The position numbers and the translations under genes were made by a program. A stretch of DNA of 34,901 nt from an uncultured Lachnoclostridium sp. (GTDB lineage Bacteria > Bacillota > Clostridia > Lachnospirales > Lachnospiraceae), in assembly GCA_947565985.1 (NCBI GenBank), contig CANOID010000017.1, positions 1-34,901 on the forward strand. Reading direction: 5' to 3'. The notes under the pieces are model-generated. The model had not been told where the DNA came from and made no database searches. It saw nothing but the letters and a program-made list of their open reading frames with translations. This document shows, piece by piece, positions 16,114 through 25,160 of this stretch. Positions within the stretch are counted from its first letter, which is position 1. Each line of letters opens with the position of its first letter.

Positions 16114-17130
16114 ATGGCAGTGACAATACAGCAGATTGCAGAAAAAGCCGGCGTTTCAAGGGGGACTGTAGACCGTGCCTTAAACCACCGTGGTAGGATT
16201 AATCCTGAAGTGGCAGAACAGATACAAAAGATAGCAGATGAGATGGGATATGTGCATAAAGAAAGAAAAAAACCGCGTAGCCGAATAAAAATAGGAATAG
16301 TGACTCAGCTTGCTGGAGCACCTTTTATGTTTGAGATAAACCGTGGCATACAGCAAGCTAAGACAGAACTTGTTGAGCGTGGGATTGATGTTATTTTAAA
16401 AGAAGTGGTATCTGTTAATGAAGATGAGCAGTTACGTGCGATAGATACACTTGCAGAGGAAGATATAAAAGGACTTGCAGTAATGCCAGTAGAAAGTGAG
16501 AGTATACGTGTAAAACTTAATTTCCTTATTGAAGAAAAGCATATACCAGTTGTAACATTTAATTCTGATATAATAGGAACAAAACGCAGTTGTTTTGTGG
16601 GAATGGACAATCGCAGAAGTGGACGTACTGCTGCTGGGCTTATGGGTATGCTTACTGGAGGAATTGGCAAGATACTTGTGATTACAGGCTTTTTTAGTAA
16701 TAGTGTGAATAACAGCAGGGTAGACGGGTTTATTGAGGAGTTAAAAGAGTCTTATCCTGAACTTGAGCTTGCAGGCGTTCATGGAAGTTTTGACGATGAT
16801 AAGGAAGTGGAAAAAATAATTGTAAATGCTATAACAGATATGCCAAGCATCAATGGAGTTTTTGCAATATCTGGCGGACAAGAGGGTATTGCAAGGGCAT
16901 ATGAAAAGCTTCATCTGGATAAAAGACCTTACACTATTATTTATGACCTTACACCTGATAACAGAAAGGCTCTTGAAGATGGCACAGTGGACTTTTTAAT
17001 TGACCAAGATGGATATGTACAAGGGTATGAATCCCCATTTATTTTATCAGACATCGTGCTGAAAAAAAATTTGGCAGAACCATGCTGCAGGTATACAGAT
17101 ATTAATATAAAAACAAAATACAATCTATAA
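16114..17130 (+). CDS. LacI-family transcriptional regulator, second copy
   Basis: This 338-residue paralogue is divergent from the regulator at 14826. The first 45 residues are almost the same (TIQQIAEKAGVSRGTVDRAL, then RGRINPEVA), so both proteins probably read similar operators. The hinge differs: it is a basic KERKKPRSRIK stretch without the usual GRAL motif. The sugar domain (GIVTQLAGAPF..., FNSDI, FVGMDNRRSGR, FDDDKEV) resembles that of its paralogue and of the lipoprotein at 17275. AAGGAGAT precedes the start. A terminator follows. Its effector and targets are not known; an inositol isomer is the natural guess. Confidence 0.87.
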   Translation: MAVTIQQIAEKAGVSRGTVDRALNHRGRINPEVAEQIQKIADEMGYVHKERKKPRSRIKIGIVTQLAGAPFMFEINRGIQQAKTELVERGIDVILKEVVSVNEDEQLRAIDTLAEEDIKGLAVMPVESESIRVKLNFLIEEKHIPVVTFNSDIIGTKRSCFVGMDNRRSGRTAAGLMGMLTGGIGKILVITGFFSNSVNNSRVDGFIEELKESYPELELAGVHGSFDDDKEVEKIIVNAITDMPSINGVFAISGGQEGIARAYEKLHLDKRPYTIIYDLTPDNRKALEDGTVDFLIDQDGYVQGYESPFILSDIVLKKNLAEPCCRYTDINIKTKYNL

Positions 17131-17142
17131 ATATTATTTTTT

Positions 17143-17167
17143 AAGCTCTGCTGTTGCAGAGCTTTTT
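17143..17167 (+). terminator. rho-independent terminator of the second LacI gene
   Basis: AAGCTCTGC (17143-17151) and GCAGAGCTT (17156-17164) form a 9-bp stem with a 4-base loop and a run of seven Ts. Confidence 0.93.
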
Positions 17168-17172
17168 TTAAG

Positions 17173-17233
17173 AAAGCGTGTGAAAAAGTATTGCACACTA
17201 AAACGATGCGTGCTATAATTTATTTATAAAGTA
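17173..17233 (+). promoter_or_regulatory. twin promoter 1, driving the sensor operon
   Basis: TTGCAC (17191-17196) and TATAAT (17214-17219) are 17 bases apart, 56 bases before the lipoprotein start. The spacer ends with ATGCGTGC. GTGTG (17178-17182) and CACAC (17194-17198) form a dyad over the -35. About 60 bases are nearly the same as at 25288-25348. Confidence 0.85.
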
Positions 17234-17274
17234 AAATACAAAAACACACACCAAAAATTTATTATAGAAAGATA

Positions 17275-18234
17275 ATGAAAATGGATAAAAAAGTTTTAAT
17301 TAAATTTGTGCTGATAGTTTTATGTTTTTTATTTACTGGTTGTACAAATAAACAAAATTATAACTATAAAAATAATAAACCAGTAATAGGTATTGTAACA
17401 AAATCTACAGACAGTGAATACTGGATGTCTTTGGTTTCAGGAATGAACATGGCTGCTGATGAACTGGGAATGAAAACTGTTTTCTTTTCTCCAGAGTCAG
17501 AGTCAGAAAAAGAGGTTCAAGACAGACTTGCTGAATCTTTGCTTGTAAACAAGATTGATGTGTTAGCAGTGTCACCAATTGATTCTTATTCTGAACCAGA
17601 TTATATTAATCAAGCAAAAAAAATGACAATTCCTGTAATTTCTTTTGATACGTGTTTTGAAGGAACTAAAATTCCATATATTGGCATTGATAATAAATTA
17701 GTGGGATATGAACTTGGAAAAGAATTGGCAAAACAGATGGAACATAAAGGACAAGCAGGTATTATTGCTGGAGACCTCAGACAGTCGGGACATAGGCAGC
17801 GTGTAGACGGATTTATGCGTTATATGAAGACAGAGAAAAATATAGAGGTTGCATTTATAGAAAGTGGGTATGCCAACCTTCAAATGTCAGAAAAGAAAGT
17901 AAGAAAGATGAAAAAAAACTACCCTATGGTTAAAGGAATATTTGCAACAAGCGCTGTTACAGCATTGGGAATTGCACAAGAAATAGATGGAACTAAAGTA
18001 AAAATAGTGACTGTTGATGAACAAAAGGATGTGCTTGATGCAATAGAACAGAATAAAATTGCTGCAGTTGCAAACCAATCTGGGTATAGAATTGGATATG
18101 AAACAGTACAATATATACATCAAATGTTGGAGGGTAAAGAACTGGAAACAAAGGTGCTGCTGTCAGTCCAGATAATAACAAAAGATAATCTTTTAAATTA
18201 TATGTCAAATAGCCGGGAGGAATATCTACAATGA
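17275..18234 (+). CDS. sugar-binding lipoprotein, probable sensor component
   Basis: This 319-residue protein has a lipoprotein signal peptide with lipobox LFTGC (C23 the lipidated cysteine). A periplasmic sugar-binding fold of the ribose/galactose type follows (IGIVTKSTDSEYW, ISFDTCFEG, IGIDNKLVGYELG, RVDGFMRYM, VTVDEQKDV). No ABC permease or ATPase is nearby. The stop overlaps the start of the histidine kinase by four bases (ATGA), so the lipoprotein is probably the ligand-binding partner of the kinase, as in the XylFII-LytS-type systems of clostridia. The ligand is likely an inositol by context. The ribosome binding site is weak (GAAAG). Confidence 0.85.
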   Translation: MKMDKKVLIKFVLIVLCFLFTGCTNKQNYNYKNNKPVIGIVTKSTDSEYWMSLVSGMNMAADELGMKTVFFSPESESEKEVQDRLAESLLVNKIDVLAVSPIDSYSEPDYINQAKKMTIPVISFDTCFEGTKIPYIGIDNKLVGYELGKELAKQMEHKGQAGIIAGDLRQSGHRQRVDGFMRYMKTEKNIEVAFIESGYANLQMSEKKVRKMKKNYPMVKGIFATSAVTALGIAQEIDGTKVKIVTVDEQKDVLDAIEQNKIAAVANQSGYRIGYETVQYIHQMLEGKELETKVLLSVQIITKDNLLNYMSNSREEYLQ

Positions 18235-19952
18235 ATAGTGTGCGAAGTAAAATACTTGCATCAATTCTATTAATCACAATAGTTGTGGCATTTGGCATTA
18301 CAATGGTTATCTATAGAGGTGCCGCAAAAATGATTGAACAGAATTATATCACGGTTTTTAGTCAGAGGCAAGAGCAGACAATAAATGCCATAGACCAAAT
18401 GGTACAGAAACTTTCATATATAAGTATTGATGTTGCCTGCAATACAGAAATTAAAGAAGCAGTTTCAGAATATAGAGCTACATTAAAAGAAAAGCTTTTA
18501 GAAGAAATATCTGAAAACCTTCGTGCATTCAAAAAAACAGATGATGGAATTTCATCTATTTATTTGTTATTACCCAAAGAACGTACTGTTATTACATCCA
18601 GAGAATATCCTGTTTATCGCCGAAAACTGTCAAAAAAATTATTAGGGCAGATATCACAGGAAATATCAGAACAATGTAGACTAATACTTATTAGTGATTT
18701 TGTTTACGATAATAAATTAATTTTATCCTTGTTAGAAAGAATTGAAAATGATAAAGGAGAGATTATAGGATATATATTTGTAAATATAGAGAATAGAAAG
18801 CTATATTATGATTACTTGGCTACTATTACAGAGAACAATGTAAAAAATGCAATGTTATTAAAAGAAAGTCAGGTTATTACTTCTCTTGATATGGATGTAG
18901 TTAAAGAACATATAATAGTAAATAAATATGTAAAATGGATGCAAGGACAGGAAAATGTTGGTTCTGATTCAGAAAATATATACATTTATTATAAAGGCAA
19001 TTATTCAAAATTAGGATTATTTTTGTGTATAGACAGAAGGAAGATTTTAGGAAATCTTGTGTATATACGAAACAGTCTGACAGGTGTTATGATTCTGTTT
19101 CTTTTAATATCCCTTATTCCAGCTTTTTATTTGACAAGAGTTGTGTATCGACCACTAAAGGAGTTGACACATACAATTAAACACGTTTCTTATGGAGAAC
19201 TGGGTATACGTGCAAGAATTATATCAAAAGATGAGATTGGTTCACTGTCAGCAGAATTTAATCAGATGCTTGACCGAATTGAAGAATTGATACAACAGGT
19301 AGTTGAACAGGAAATGCAGAAAAAAGATGCAGAACTAGAGGCATTACAATATCAAATTACACCACATTTTATGTATAATACACTTAATTCTATTAAATGT
19401 GCAGCAATGCTTCATGGGGAAAAAGAGCTTGCAAAACTCCTTGATGATTTTGTAGAACTTTTACAAGCAAGTATTAGCAAAAGAGGAACATTCTTAACGG
19501 TTGCAGAAGAAATATATGTTTTAAAAAAATATCTGGAGCTACAAAACTTTCGATATGGAGGAGGATTGACAGTAATTTATGAAGTAGAAGATAGTGTTAG
19601 GCAGTGCATTATTCCTAGATTATTATTACAGCCATTAGTGGAAAATGCACTTCTTCATGGACTGGATATAAAAGATAAGAATAGTTATATCACTATACGG
19701 ATGTATAAGAAAGATGATAAGCTCTATTTGGAAGTAAAAGACAATGGTCAGGGTATTACAAAAGAGCAGATTCAGGAATTATTAAATAGTAAGACTAAAA
19801 AGAAAAGAGGATTGACTGCTATTGGAGTCGCCAATATTAAAGAGCGGCTTAGCCTGTACTATGGCGATGAGGCAGGGCTATTTTATGAGAGCAGCAGCAA
19901 TGGTACTAAAGCGGTTATATATATACCTATTGTAATGGATGCAGGAGAATAA
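18231..19952 (+). CDS. LytS/YesM-type sensor histidine kinase
   Basis: This 573-residue membrane kinase has a first transmembrane helix (about 9-28), an extracellular sensor domain (about 30-275) and a second helix (about 282-302). A HAMP domain follows (about 303-355, RPLKELTHTI...DEIGSLSAEFNQML). The His_kinase domain has phosphoacceptor H379 in TPHFMYNTLN. The ATPase domain has the N-box PLVENALLHGL (N472), DNGQGI (504-509), and GLTAIGVANIKERL (527-540). All catalytic motifs are intact. The extracellular domain presumably docks on the lipoprotein encoded just upstream, with which it overlaps. The response regulator starts 37 bases downstream. Confidence 0.93.
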   Translation: MNSVRSKILASILLITIVVAFGITMVIYRGAAKMIEQNYITVFSQRQEQTINAIDQMVQKLSYISIDVACNTEIKEAVSEYRATLKEKLLEEISENLRAFKKTDDGISSIYLLLPKERTVITSREYPVYRRKLSKKLLGQISQEISEQCRLILISDFVYDNKLILSLLERIENDKGEIIGYIFVNIENRKLYYDYLATITENNVKNAMLLKESQVITSLDMDVVKEHIIVNKYVKWMQGQENVGSDSENIYIYYKGNYSKLGLFLCIDRRKILGNLVYIRNSLTGVMILFLLISLIPAFYLTRVVYRPLKELTHTIKHVSYGELGIRARIISKDEIGSLSAEFNQMLDRIEELIQQVVEQEMQKKDAELEALQYQITPHFMYNTLNSIKCAAMLHGEKELAKLLDDFVELLQASISKRGTFLTVAEEIYVLKKYLELQNFRYGGGLTVIYEVEDSVRQCIIPRLLLQPLVENALLHGLDIKDKNSYITIRMYKKDDKLYLEVKDNGQGITKEQIQELLNSKTKKKRGLTAIGVANIKERLSLYYGDEAGLFYESSSNGTKAVIYIPIVMDAGE

Positions 19953-19989
19953 ACTATACAGTTAGTAGAGGAGATAGGGATAGGTTAGA

Positions 19990-21561
19990 ATGAAAAAAGT
20001 AATATTAGTAGACGATGATTTTTTGGTGAGAAGTTATTTAAAGATGCTATCATCTTGGCAAAAGGCAGGATATGAGGTAGTAGCCGATGTACGAGATGGC
20101 AAAGAGGCTCTTGATGCACTTGATACTATAGAAGCAGACCTTGTTATTACAGATATTTCTATGCCTTTGATGGATGGTATCCAGATGATTAAGAAAATAC
20201 GAAAATATAACCAAACATTATATATTATAGTATTAAGTTGTCATGATGATTTTGATTATGTAAAAGACGCTATGAAAGAAGGTGCAGATGAATATATTCT
20301 AAAAAATTCGCTAAATGAAGATACTCTTTTAAAACTGCTTTATACAACTACAGAAAAAATAGAGAAAAAAAGAAATGATTCTGAGACTAATAAACAGAGT
20401 AAGCGGATGTATAAAGATGAAGTGCAGAATATGAAACAGAAGTATATATTCTTTAACCAGCTTCTTTCTGGCACACATTCAGAGGAAGAACTTGAAGTTA
20501 TGCGTGTAAAGGCTGGAATTGGTGCAAGATTCTATAACAGTGCAGTTATTGTAATCGGCATGAAAGATAGAAATAGTCAGATAGATGAAAATGTTTTTCA
20601 AAAGGAGCAGGAGTGCCAGCTTTTTTTACAAAAGGTAACATTAGTTAAGAATGATTTTAATCAAGAGATGGAAATTCTTTATCTTGGATATGGAATATTT
20701 TGTTGTTTTATTGATTTTTCTAATATGCACAGGCAAAGTTTAATGCATCAAATTCTGACAAGTATTGCATCTTCTTGTTATATGATTTGTGAATCTGAAG
20801 AAAACAAGTACGATGTCGCTGTGAGCAGTATATGTATAGGGAGACAGTCAGTCAGACAGTCATACCAGCAGGCAAGGACAATGCTTAAACTTGTATTGTA
20901 TGAAAAAAAAGGCATTTTATACTACAGTCCAGAAAAAAAGACAGGAAATACTCTTCCAGAAGCTGCAAAAAATTTTTTAAGGAATTTAGATAAATATTGT
21001 GACAGGGGAGATTTGCACAAAGCCTTGAAAGAATGTCATCGAGTAGTAAAGTCATTTATCAGTGAGCATACAGATAGCAGGATTGTTTTTCAGTGGCTTC
21101 ACAATATAGAACAGATGATAGAACTTCCTGAAGATTATGACTATAGCAGCATAGACGGAATTGAACAAGTACAAAGTAGATTGGAGAATGCGATAAGTAC
21201 TTTATTTGGAAATCATTTAATAGAAATTCCTGAACAGTTAAGCATTCCAGTGCATAATGCAGTTTTGTATATATTACAAAATTACCGCAGCCAGATAGGG
21301 TTAAATGAAGTAGCAGAAGCAGTAGGGTTAAATTCAGCATATCTTAGCTATCTTTTCAGTCAGGAAATGGGAGTAGGATTTTCAACTTTTTTAATGGAAC
21401 AGAGACTTTTATATGCAAAAAAGCTTTTGGCAGAAACTGAATTAAAAGTTTGTGAAATTGCAGAAAATGCGGGTTTTAATGATTACCATTATTTTTCTAA
21501 GGCATTTAAAAAAGCGTGTGGAATGAGTGCAGCAGAATATCGGAAGAAAACTAGGGCATAG
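19990..21561 (+). CDS. YesN-type response regulator with AraC DNA-binding domain
   Basis: This 523-residue protein has an N-terminal receiver domain (acidic D8-D10, phosphoacceptor D55 in ITDISMPLMDG, S83, K105). A long middle region precedes a C-terminal AraC-type double helix-turn-helix (about 420-520, with IGLNEVAEAVGLNSAYLSYLF and the AraC signature ending AENAGFNDYHYFSKAFKKACG). This YesN layout pairs with YesM-type kinases. It probably activates genes for uptake and breakdown of the sensed ligand. The nearest downstream candidate is the iolE-idhA-transporter operon, whose promoter region has spaced CCAAAAA repeats. A strong terminator follows the gene. Confidence 0.93.
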   Translation: MKKVILVDDDFLVRSYLKMLSSWQKAGYEVVADVRDGKEALDALDTIEADLVITDISMPLMDGIQMIKKIRKYNQTLYIIVLSCHDDFDYVKDAMKEGADEYILKNSLNEDTLLKLLYTTTEKIEKKRNDSETNKQSKRMYKDEVQNMKQKYIFFNQLLSGTHSEEELEVMRVKAGIGARFYNSAVIVIGMKDRNSQIDENVFQKEQECQLFLQKVTLVKNDFNQEMEILYLGYGIFCCFIDFSNMHRQSLMHQILTSIASSCYMICESEENKYDVAVSSICIGRQSVRQSYQQARTMLKLVLYEKKGILYYSPEKKTGNTLPEAAKNFLRNLDKYCDRGDLHKALKECHRVVKSFISEHTDSRIVFQWLHNIEQMIELPEDYDYSSIDGIEQVQSRLENAISTLFGNHLIEIPEQLSIPVHNAVLYILQNYRSQIGLNEVAEAVGLNSAYLSYLFSQEMGVGFSTFLMEQRLLYAKKLLAETELKVCEIAENAGFNDYHYFSKAFKKACGMSAAEYRKKTRA

Positions 21562-21573
21562 ATATAATAAAAC

Positions 21574-21619
21574 AAAAAAATTCCTTAATCATATTATATT
21601 ATGGTTAGGGGATTTTTTT
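21574..21619 (+). terminator. terminator of the sensor operon
   Basis: A long stem (21574-21591 with 21602-21619) has an A7 tract on the left and T7 on the right; about 18 pairs include three G-U pairs. Confidence 0.85.
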
Positions 21620-21688
21620 GTTGTTATCTAAAAATATTACCTAAAAAGAATACCCAATTTTTTTGTCGAAAAAAATCGAATTTATATT

Positions 21689-21753
21689 CCAAAAAATAAC
21701 CTCAAAATCCAAAAATCATTCCAATATGCAAATATGTATACTGCCAATATAAT
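21689..21753 (+). promoter_or_regulatory. candidate activator-dependent promoter of the second iolE operon
   Basis: TATAAT lies at 21748-21753 with a poor -35 (TATGCA, 21725-21730). Upstream, CCAAAAA occurs at 21689-21695 and 21709-21715, exactly 20 bases apart (about two helical turns). This is typical of AraC-type tandem sites next to a weak -35. The binding protein would most simply be the YesN-type regulator just upstream. Confidence 0.45.
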
Positions 21754-21784
21754 AAATAGTAAATAAAGACAGGAGGAATACAAG

Positions 21785-22684
21785 ATGTTTAATAAAGAAA
21801 AAGTAAAACTGGGGATTGCCCCAATAGCATGGACTAATGATGATATGCCAGATCTTGGAAAAGAAAACACATTTGAGCAGTGTATTAGTGAGATGGCACT
21901 GGCTGGTTTTACAGGTTCCGAGGTAGGTAATAAGTATCCAACAGATACAGAAGTATTAAAGAAAGCATTAGAACTTCGTGGAATGGAAATCTGTAACCAG
22001 TGGTTTTCATGTTTCCTGATTACCAAGCCTTTTGAAGAAGTAGAAAAAGAATTCAGAAACCAGCTTGCGTACCTAAAAACTATGGGAGCAAAGATAATTG
22101 GGGCTTCTGAGCAGAGTCACAGTGTACAGGGTATGACAGATACTCCAGTTTTTGGACATAAGTATGTGATGAATGATAAGGAATGGGATATTTTCTGCAA
22201 AGGTATGGACAGACTTGGAAAGATTGCAAAAGATGAATATGGTATTGCACTTACATTTCATCATCATATGGGAACAGTTGTACAGGATGAAGATGAAGTT
22301 GAACGCATGATGGCAAATACTAATCCTGAATATGTCAGCCTGCTTTTTGACACAGGGCATTTTGCATATTGTGGAGTTGACCCTTTAAAAATGGTAAAGA
22401 AATATGCCAACCGTATAAAGCATGTACATCTAAAAGATATCCGCAAAGATGTGGTTGAGAAAGTAAAAGCAGAGAATTTAAGCTTTTTAGATGGTGTAAG
22501 AATGGGGACGTTTACAGTACCTGGAGATGGCAGTATTGATTTTGAGCCGATTTTTAAAGTATTAGAGGAAAGTGGATATGAAGGATATATGCTAGTAGAA
22601 GCAGAACAGGACCCTGCAAAAGCAAATCCTTTAGAATATGCTATAAAAGCAAGGAAGTTTATAGCAGAGAAAACCGGATTATAA
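21785..22684 (+). CDS. iolE: inosose dehydratase, second copy
   Basis: This 299-residue paralogue of the iolE at 11610 also makes trihydroxycyclohexane-dione from a keto-inositol. The same landmarks are present: GIAPIAWTNDDMPDLGKENT, GSEVG, CNQWFSCFLI, SEQSHSVQG, FHHHMGT, LFDTGH, HVHLKD, FTVPGDGSIDF and VEAEQDPAKANP. Differences cluster in the SEQS/IQG loop and the helices, so the substrate isomer may differ from that of the first copy. AGGAGGA precedes the start. It leads an operon with an IdhA-type dehydrogenase (32 bases later) and a GPH symporter. Confidence 0.94.
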   Translation: MFNKEKVKLGIAPIAWTNDDMPDLGKENTFEQCISEMALAGFTGSEVGNKYPTDTEVLKKALELRGMEICNQWFSCFLITKPFEEVEKEFRNQLAYLKTMGAKIIGASEQSHSVQGMTDTPVFGHKYVMNDKEWDIFCKGMDRLGKIAKDEYGIALTFHHHMGTVVQDEDEVERMMANTNPEYVSLLFDTGHFAYCGVDPLKMVKKYANRIKHVHLKDIRKDVVEKVKAENLSFLDGVRMGTFTVPGDGSIDFEPIFKVLEESGYEGYMLVEAEQDPAKANPLEYAIKARKFIAEKTGL

Positions 22685-22716
22685 AATAAATACTTAATAA
22701 AAAGGAGGAAATTATT

Positions 22717-23727
22717 ATGGTAACAGTAGGAATCATAGGTGCAGGCAGAATTGGAAAGGTACATGTAGAGAGCATTTGTACACAGGTTAAAAATGCAAAG
22801 GTAAAGACACTCGCGGACCCATTTATTAATGATGATACAGAATCATGGGCAAAAAATATGGGTGTTGAAAAGGTTACAAAGGATTATCATGAAATTCTGA
22901 CTGACCCAGAAATTAATGCAGTATTGATTTGTTCATCTACAGATACACATTCTCCAATTTCCGTAGAAGCAATTAAAGCGGGAAAACACGTTTTTTGTGA
23001 AAAACCAATTGACCATGATATAGAAAAAATACAGGAAGTTATCGATGCATTAAAAACTAGTAATGTAAAGTACCAAGTTGGTTTTAATCGTCGTTTTGAC
23101 CACAATTTTGAGGCAGTACAGAGAGCAGTTGCAGAAGGTAAAATTGGTGATACACACTTGATAAAGGTAACTTCAAGAGACCCTGAGCCTCCCTCAGCAG
23201 AATATGTAAAGGTATCAGGAGGTATGTTCCTTGATATGACAATACATGATTTTGATATGGTGCGTTTTCTTGCAGGTTGTGATGCAGAGGAAGTGTATGT
23301 AGAGGCCGCAGTATTGGTTGACCCAGCAATTGGAGAGGCAGGGGATGTAGATACTGCAGTTATTACTCTTAAAATGGAAAATGGAGCTATTGCTGTAATT
23401 GATAATTCCAGAAAGGCAGTCTATGGATATGACCAGAGAGCAGAAGTATTTGGCTCAAAAGGAATGGTAGCGACATCAAATGATACAGCTTCTGCTGCTG
23501 TAGTTAGTAATGCAGATGGCATAACTGGTGAAAAGCCATTATATTTCTTCCTTGAGCGCTATATGGCAGCTTATGCAAAAGAAATTAACTGTTTTATTGA
23601 AGCTATAGAGAATAATACAGATACTCCTCTTGGTGTTATGGATGGTCTTAAACCAGTACTTATGGGCATTGCAGCAAAGAAGTCTTTAGATGAACACCGC
23701 CCAGTCAAAATTTCAGAGATTGTATAA
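22717..23727 (+). CDS. IdhA-type inositol 2-dehydrogenase
   Basis: This 336-residue Gfo/Idh/MocA oxidoreductase resembles rhizobial inositol dehydrogenase IdhA more than Bacillus IolG. It has GIIGAGRIGKVH (5-16), CSSTDTHS, EKPIDHD (the conserved lysine), VGFNRRFDHNF, TSRDPEPPSAEYVKVSGG, DMTIHDFDMVRFL (catalytic D and H), and NSRKAVYGYDQR. It probably oxidises myo-inositol or another isomer such as scyllo- or D-chiro-inositol to the keto form, feeding the iolE product beside it. The isomer cannot be read from sequence. AAGGAGG precedes the start. The next gene begins 33 bases later. Confidence 0.9.
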   Translation: MVTVGIIGAGRIGKVHVESICTQVKNAKVKTLADPFINDDTESWAKNMGVEKVTKDYHEILTDPEINAVLICSSTDTHSPISVEAIKAGKHVFCEKPIDHDIEKIQEVIDALKTSNVKYQVGFNRRFDHNFEAVQRAVAEGKIGDTHLIKVTSRDPEPPSAEYVKVSGGMFLDMTIHDFDMVRFLAGCDAEEVYVEAAVLVDPAIGEAGDVDTAVITLKMENGAIAVIDNSRKAVYGYDQRAEVFGSKGMVATSNDTASAAVVSNADGITGEKPLYFFLERYMAAYAKEINCFIEAIENNTDTPLGVMDGLKPVLMGIAAKKSLDEHRPVKISEIV

Positions 23728-23760
23728 AAAATTGTATGATATTTGAAAGGCAGGAGGTTT

Positions 23761-25146
23761 ATGGAAAAAGAAGAGAATAGCAAAAGAGGGAAGTTAAGCT
23801 GGGGGACAAAAATTGCTTATGCTGGAGGAGATGTGGCATGTAATGTAATTTTTGGTATGGTAGGGACACTTCTTACTTTGTTCTATACCGATTATGTTGG
23901 TATCAATCCAGCAACGGTAGGAATGGTTATGCTTATAAGTCGTTTATTTGATGGTTTCTCTGATATGGTTATGGGAATTATTGTAGAAAAGACAAATTCA
24001 AAATGGGGAAAGTCAAGACCATGGATTTTATGGATGAGCGTGCCATATGCATTATCAGCAGTCCTACTGTTTACTGTACCACATACAGAAACAATGTTGC
24101 AGTCAGTCTACATATTTGTAACTTATAATTTCTGTACAACCCTATGTTACACAGGTTTAAACCTTCCTTATGGAAGCCTTTCGGCAATGATGACAAGAGA
24201 ATCCAAAGAACGTGATATGTTGAGTGTTGTAAGAATGGGTCTTTCGCCATTGGGCAGGATTATGGCTGTTACATTTACACTTCCCCTTGTAAAGATATTT
24301 GGTGATACCCAGTCAGCTTGGGTTAAGACGATGAGCATATGGGCATCAATTGCTTTAGTTTTATTGATTATCTGTTTTGTGAAATGTGAAGAAACTGTAA
24401 AAATTGATGTAAAGCCAGAAAAATTAAAAGTACCAATTAAAAAAGCTTTTCAGGCATTAGTAATAAATCAGTATTTTTGGGCAGTACTGGTATTGTGGAT
24501 GCTTCAAAGCGTATCCTTTGGTATATCTGGGACTATCCTTCCATATTATTGTAAATATATTTTTAACAATGATACATGGATGTATAGTGCATTGTATCTA
24601 ACTGAAACTATAGCATTGGTTATTTGTATATTTTTGTGTGCACCTTTGATACGTAAGTATGGCAAAAGGAATATAGCTCTTGTGGGAGCAATAATTGCCG
24701 CTATATCGCAGCTTGCTTTCCTGTTATATCCTTATAATTTTACAGGTATGGTTGCAAGCTGTATAGGCAGGGCTATTGGACTTGCACCATTAAATGCTGC
24801 TGTGTTTGGCATGATTGGCGATGTAGTAGAATTTGGTCAGTGGAAAACACATATAAGACAAGAAAGTTTTATCTTTGCGGGAGGTTCTATCGGAACAAAA
24901 GTAGGTTCAGGAGTTGCATCCGCTGCAATGACAGGTCTTCTTTCTGCTGCTGGATATATAAGCTCTACAGCAGCAGAAGTAAAGCAGCCAGAACAAGCAT
25001 TGAATATGATAGTGCGAATATATGAATTTGGTCCATTAATTGTTGCTGTGATTGCAATTATAACATTATTTTTATATAGATTAGATACCCAGTACGATTC
25101 GATTATGAATGAACTTAGGCAAAGAGAATCAAGAGGTGAATTATAA
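23761..25146 (+). CDS. GPH-family cation symporter, probable inositol or sugar carrier
   Basis: This 461-residue protein of the glycoside-pentoside-hexuronide:cation symporter family has about 12 transmembrane segments. The N-terminal AYAGGDVACNVIFGM motif and the DGFSDMVMGIIVEKTNSKWGK loop (split here around the conserved D and K) are typical of MelB-like carriers. The open frame begins six codons earlier (23743), but GGAGGTTT just before ATG 23761 fixes the start. As the third gene of the iolE-idhA operon it probably imports an inositol isomer or an inositol glycoside. A strong terminator follows. Confidence 0.88.
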   Translation: MEKEENSKRGKLSWGTKIAYAGGDVACNVIFGMVGTLLTLFYTDYVGINPATVGMVMLISRLFDGFSDMVMGIIVEKTNSKWGKSRPWILWMSVPYALSAVLLFTVPHTETMLQSVYIFVTYNFCTTLCYTGLNLPYGSLSAMMTRESKERDMLSVVRMGLSPLGRIMAVTFTLPLVKIFGDTQSAWVKTMSIWASIALVLLIICFVKCEETVKIDVKPEKLKVPIKKAFQALVINQYFWAVLVLWMLQSVSFGISGTILPYYCKYIFNNDTWMYSALYLTETIALVICIFLCAPLIRKYGKRNIALVGAIIAAISQLAFLLYPYNFTGMVASCIGRAIGLAPLNAAVFGMIGDVVEFGQWKTHIRQESFIFAGGSIGTKVGSGVASAAMTGLLSAAGYISSTAAEVKQPEQALNMIVRIYEFGPLIVAVIAIITLFLYRLDTQYDSIMNELRQRESRGEL

Positions 25147-25160
25147 AATATAAAAAAGTT

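Noticed and set aside
22264-22764. 166-codon open frame on the minus strand
   Set aside because: It is antisense to the second iolE and the start of idhA, has low-complexity Ser/Thr/Phe-rich content, and has no ribosome binding site.
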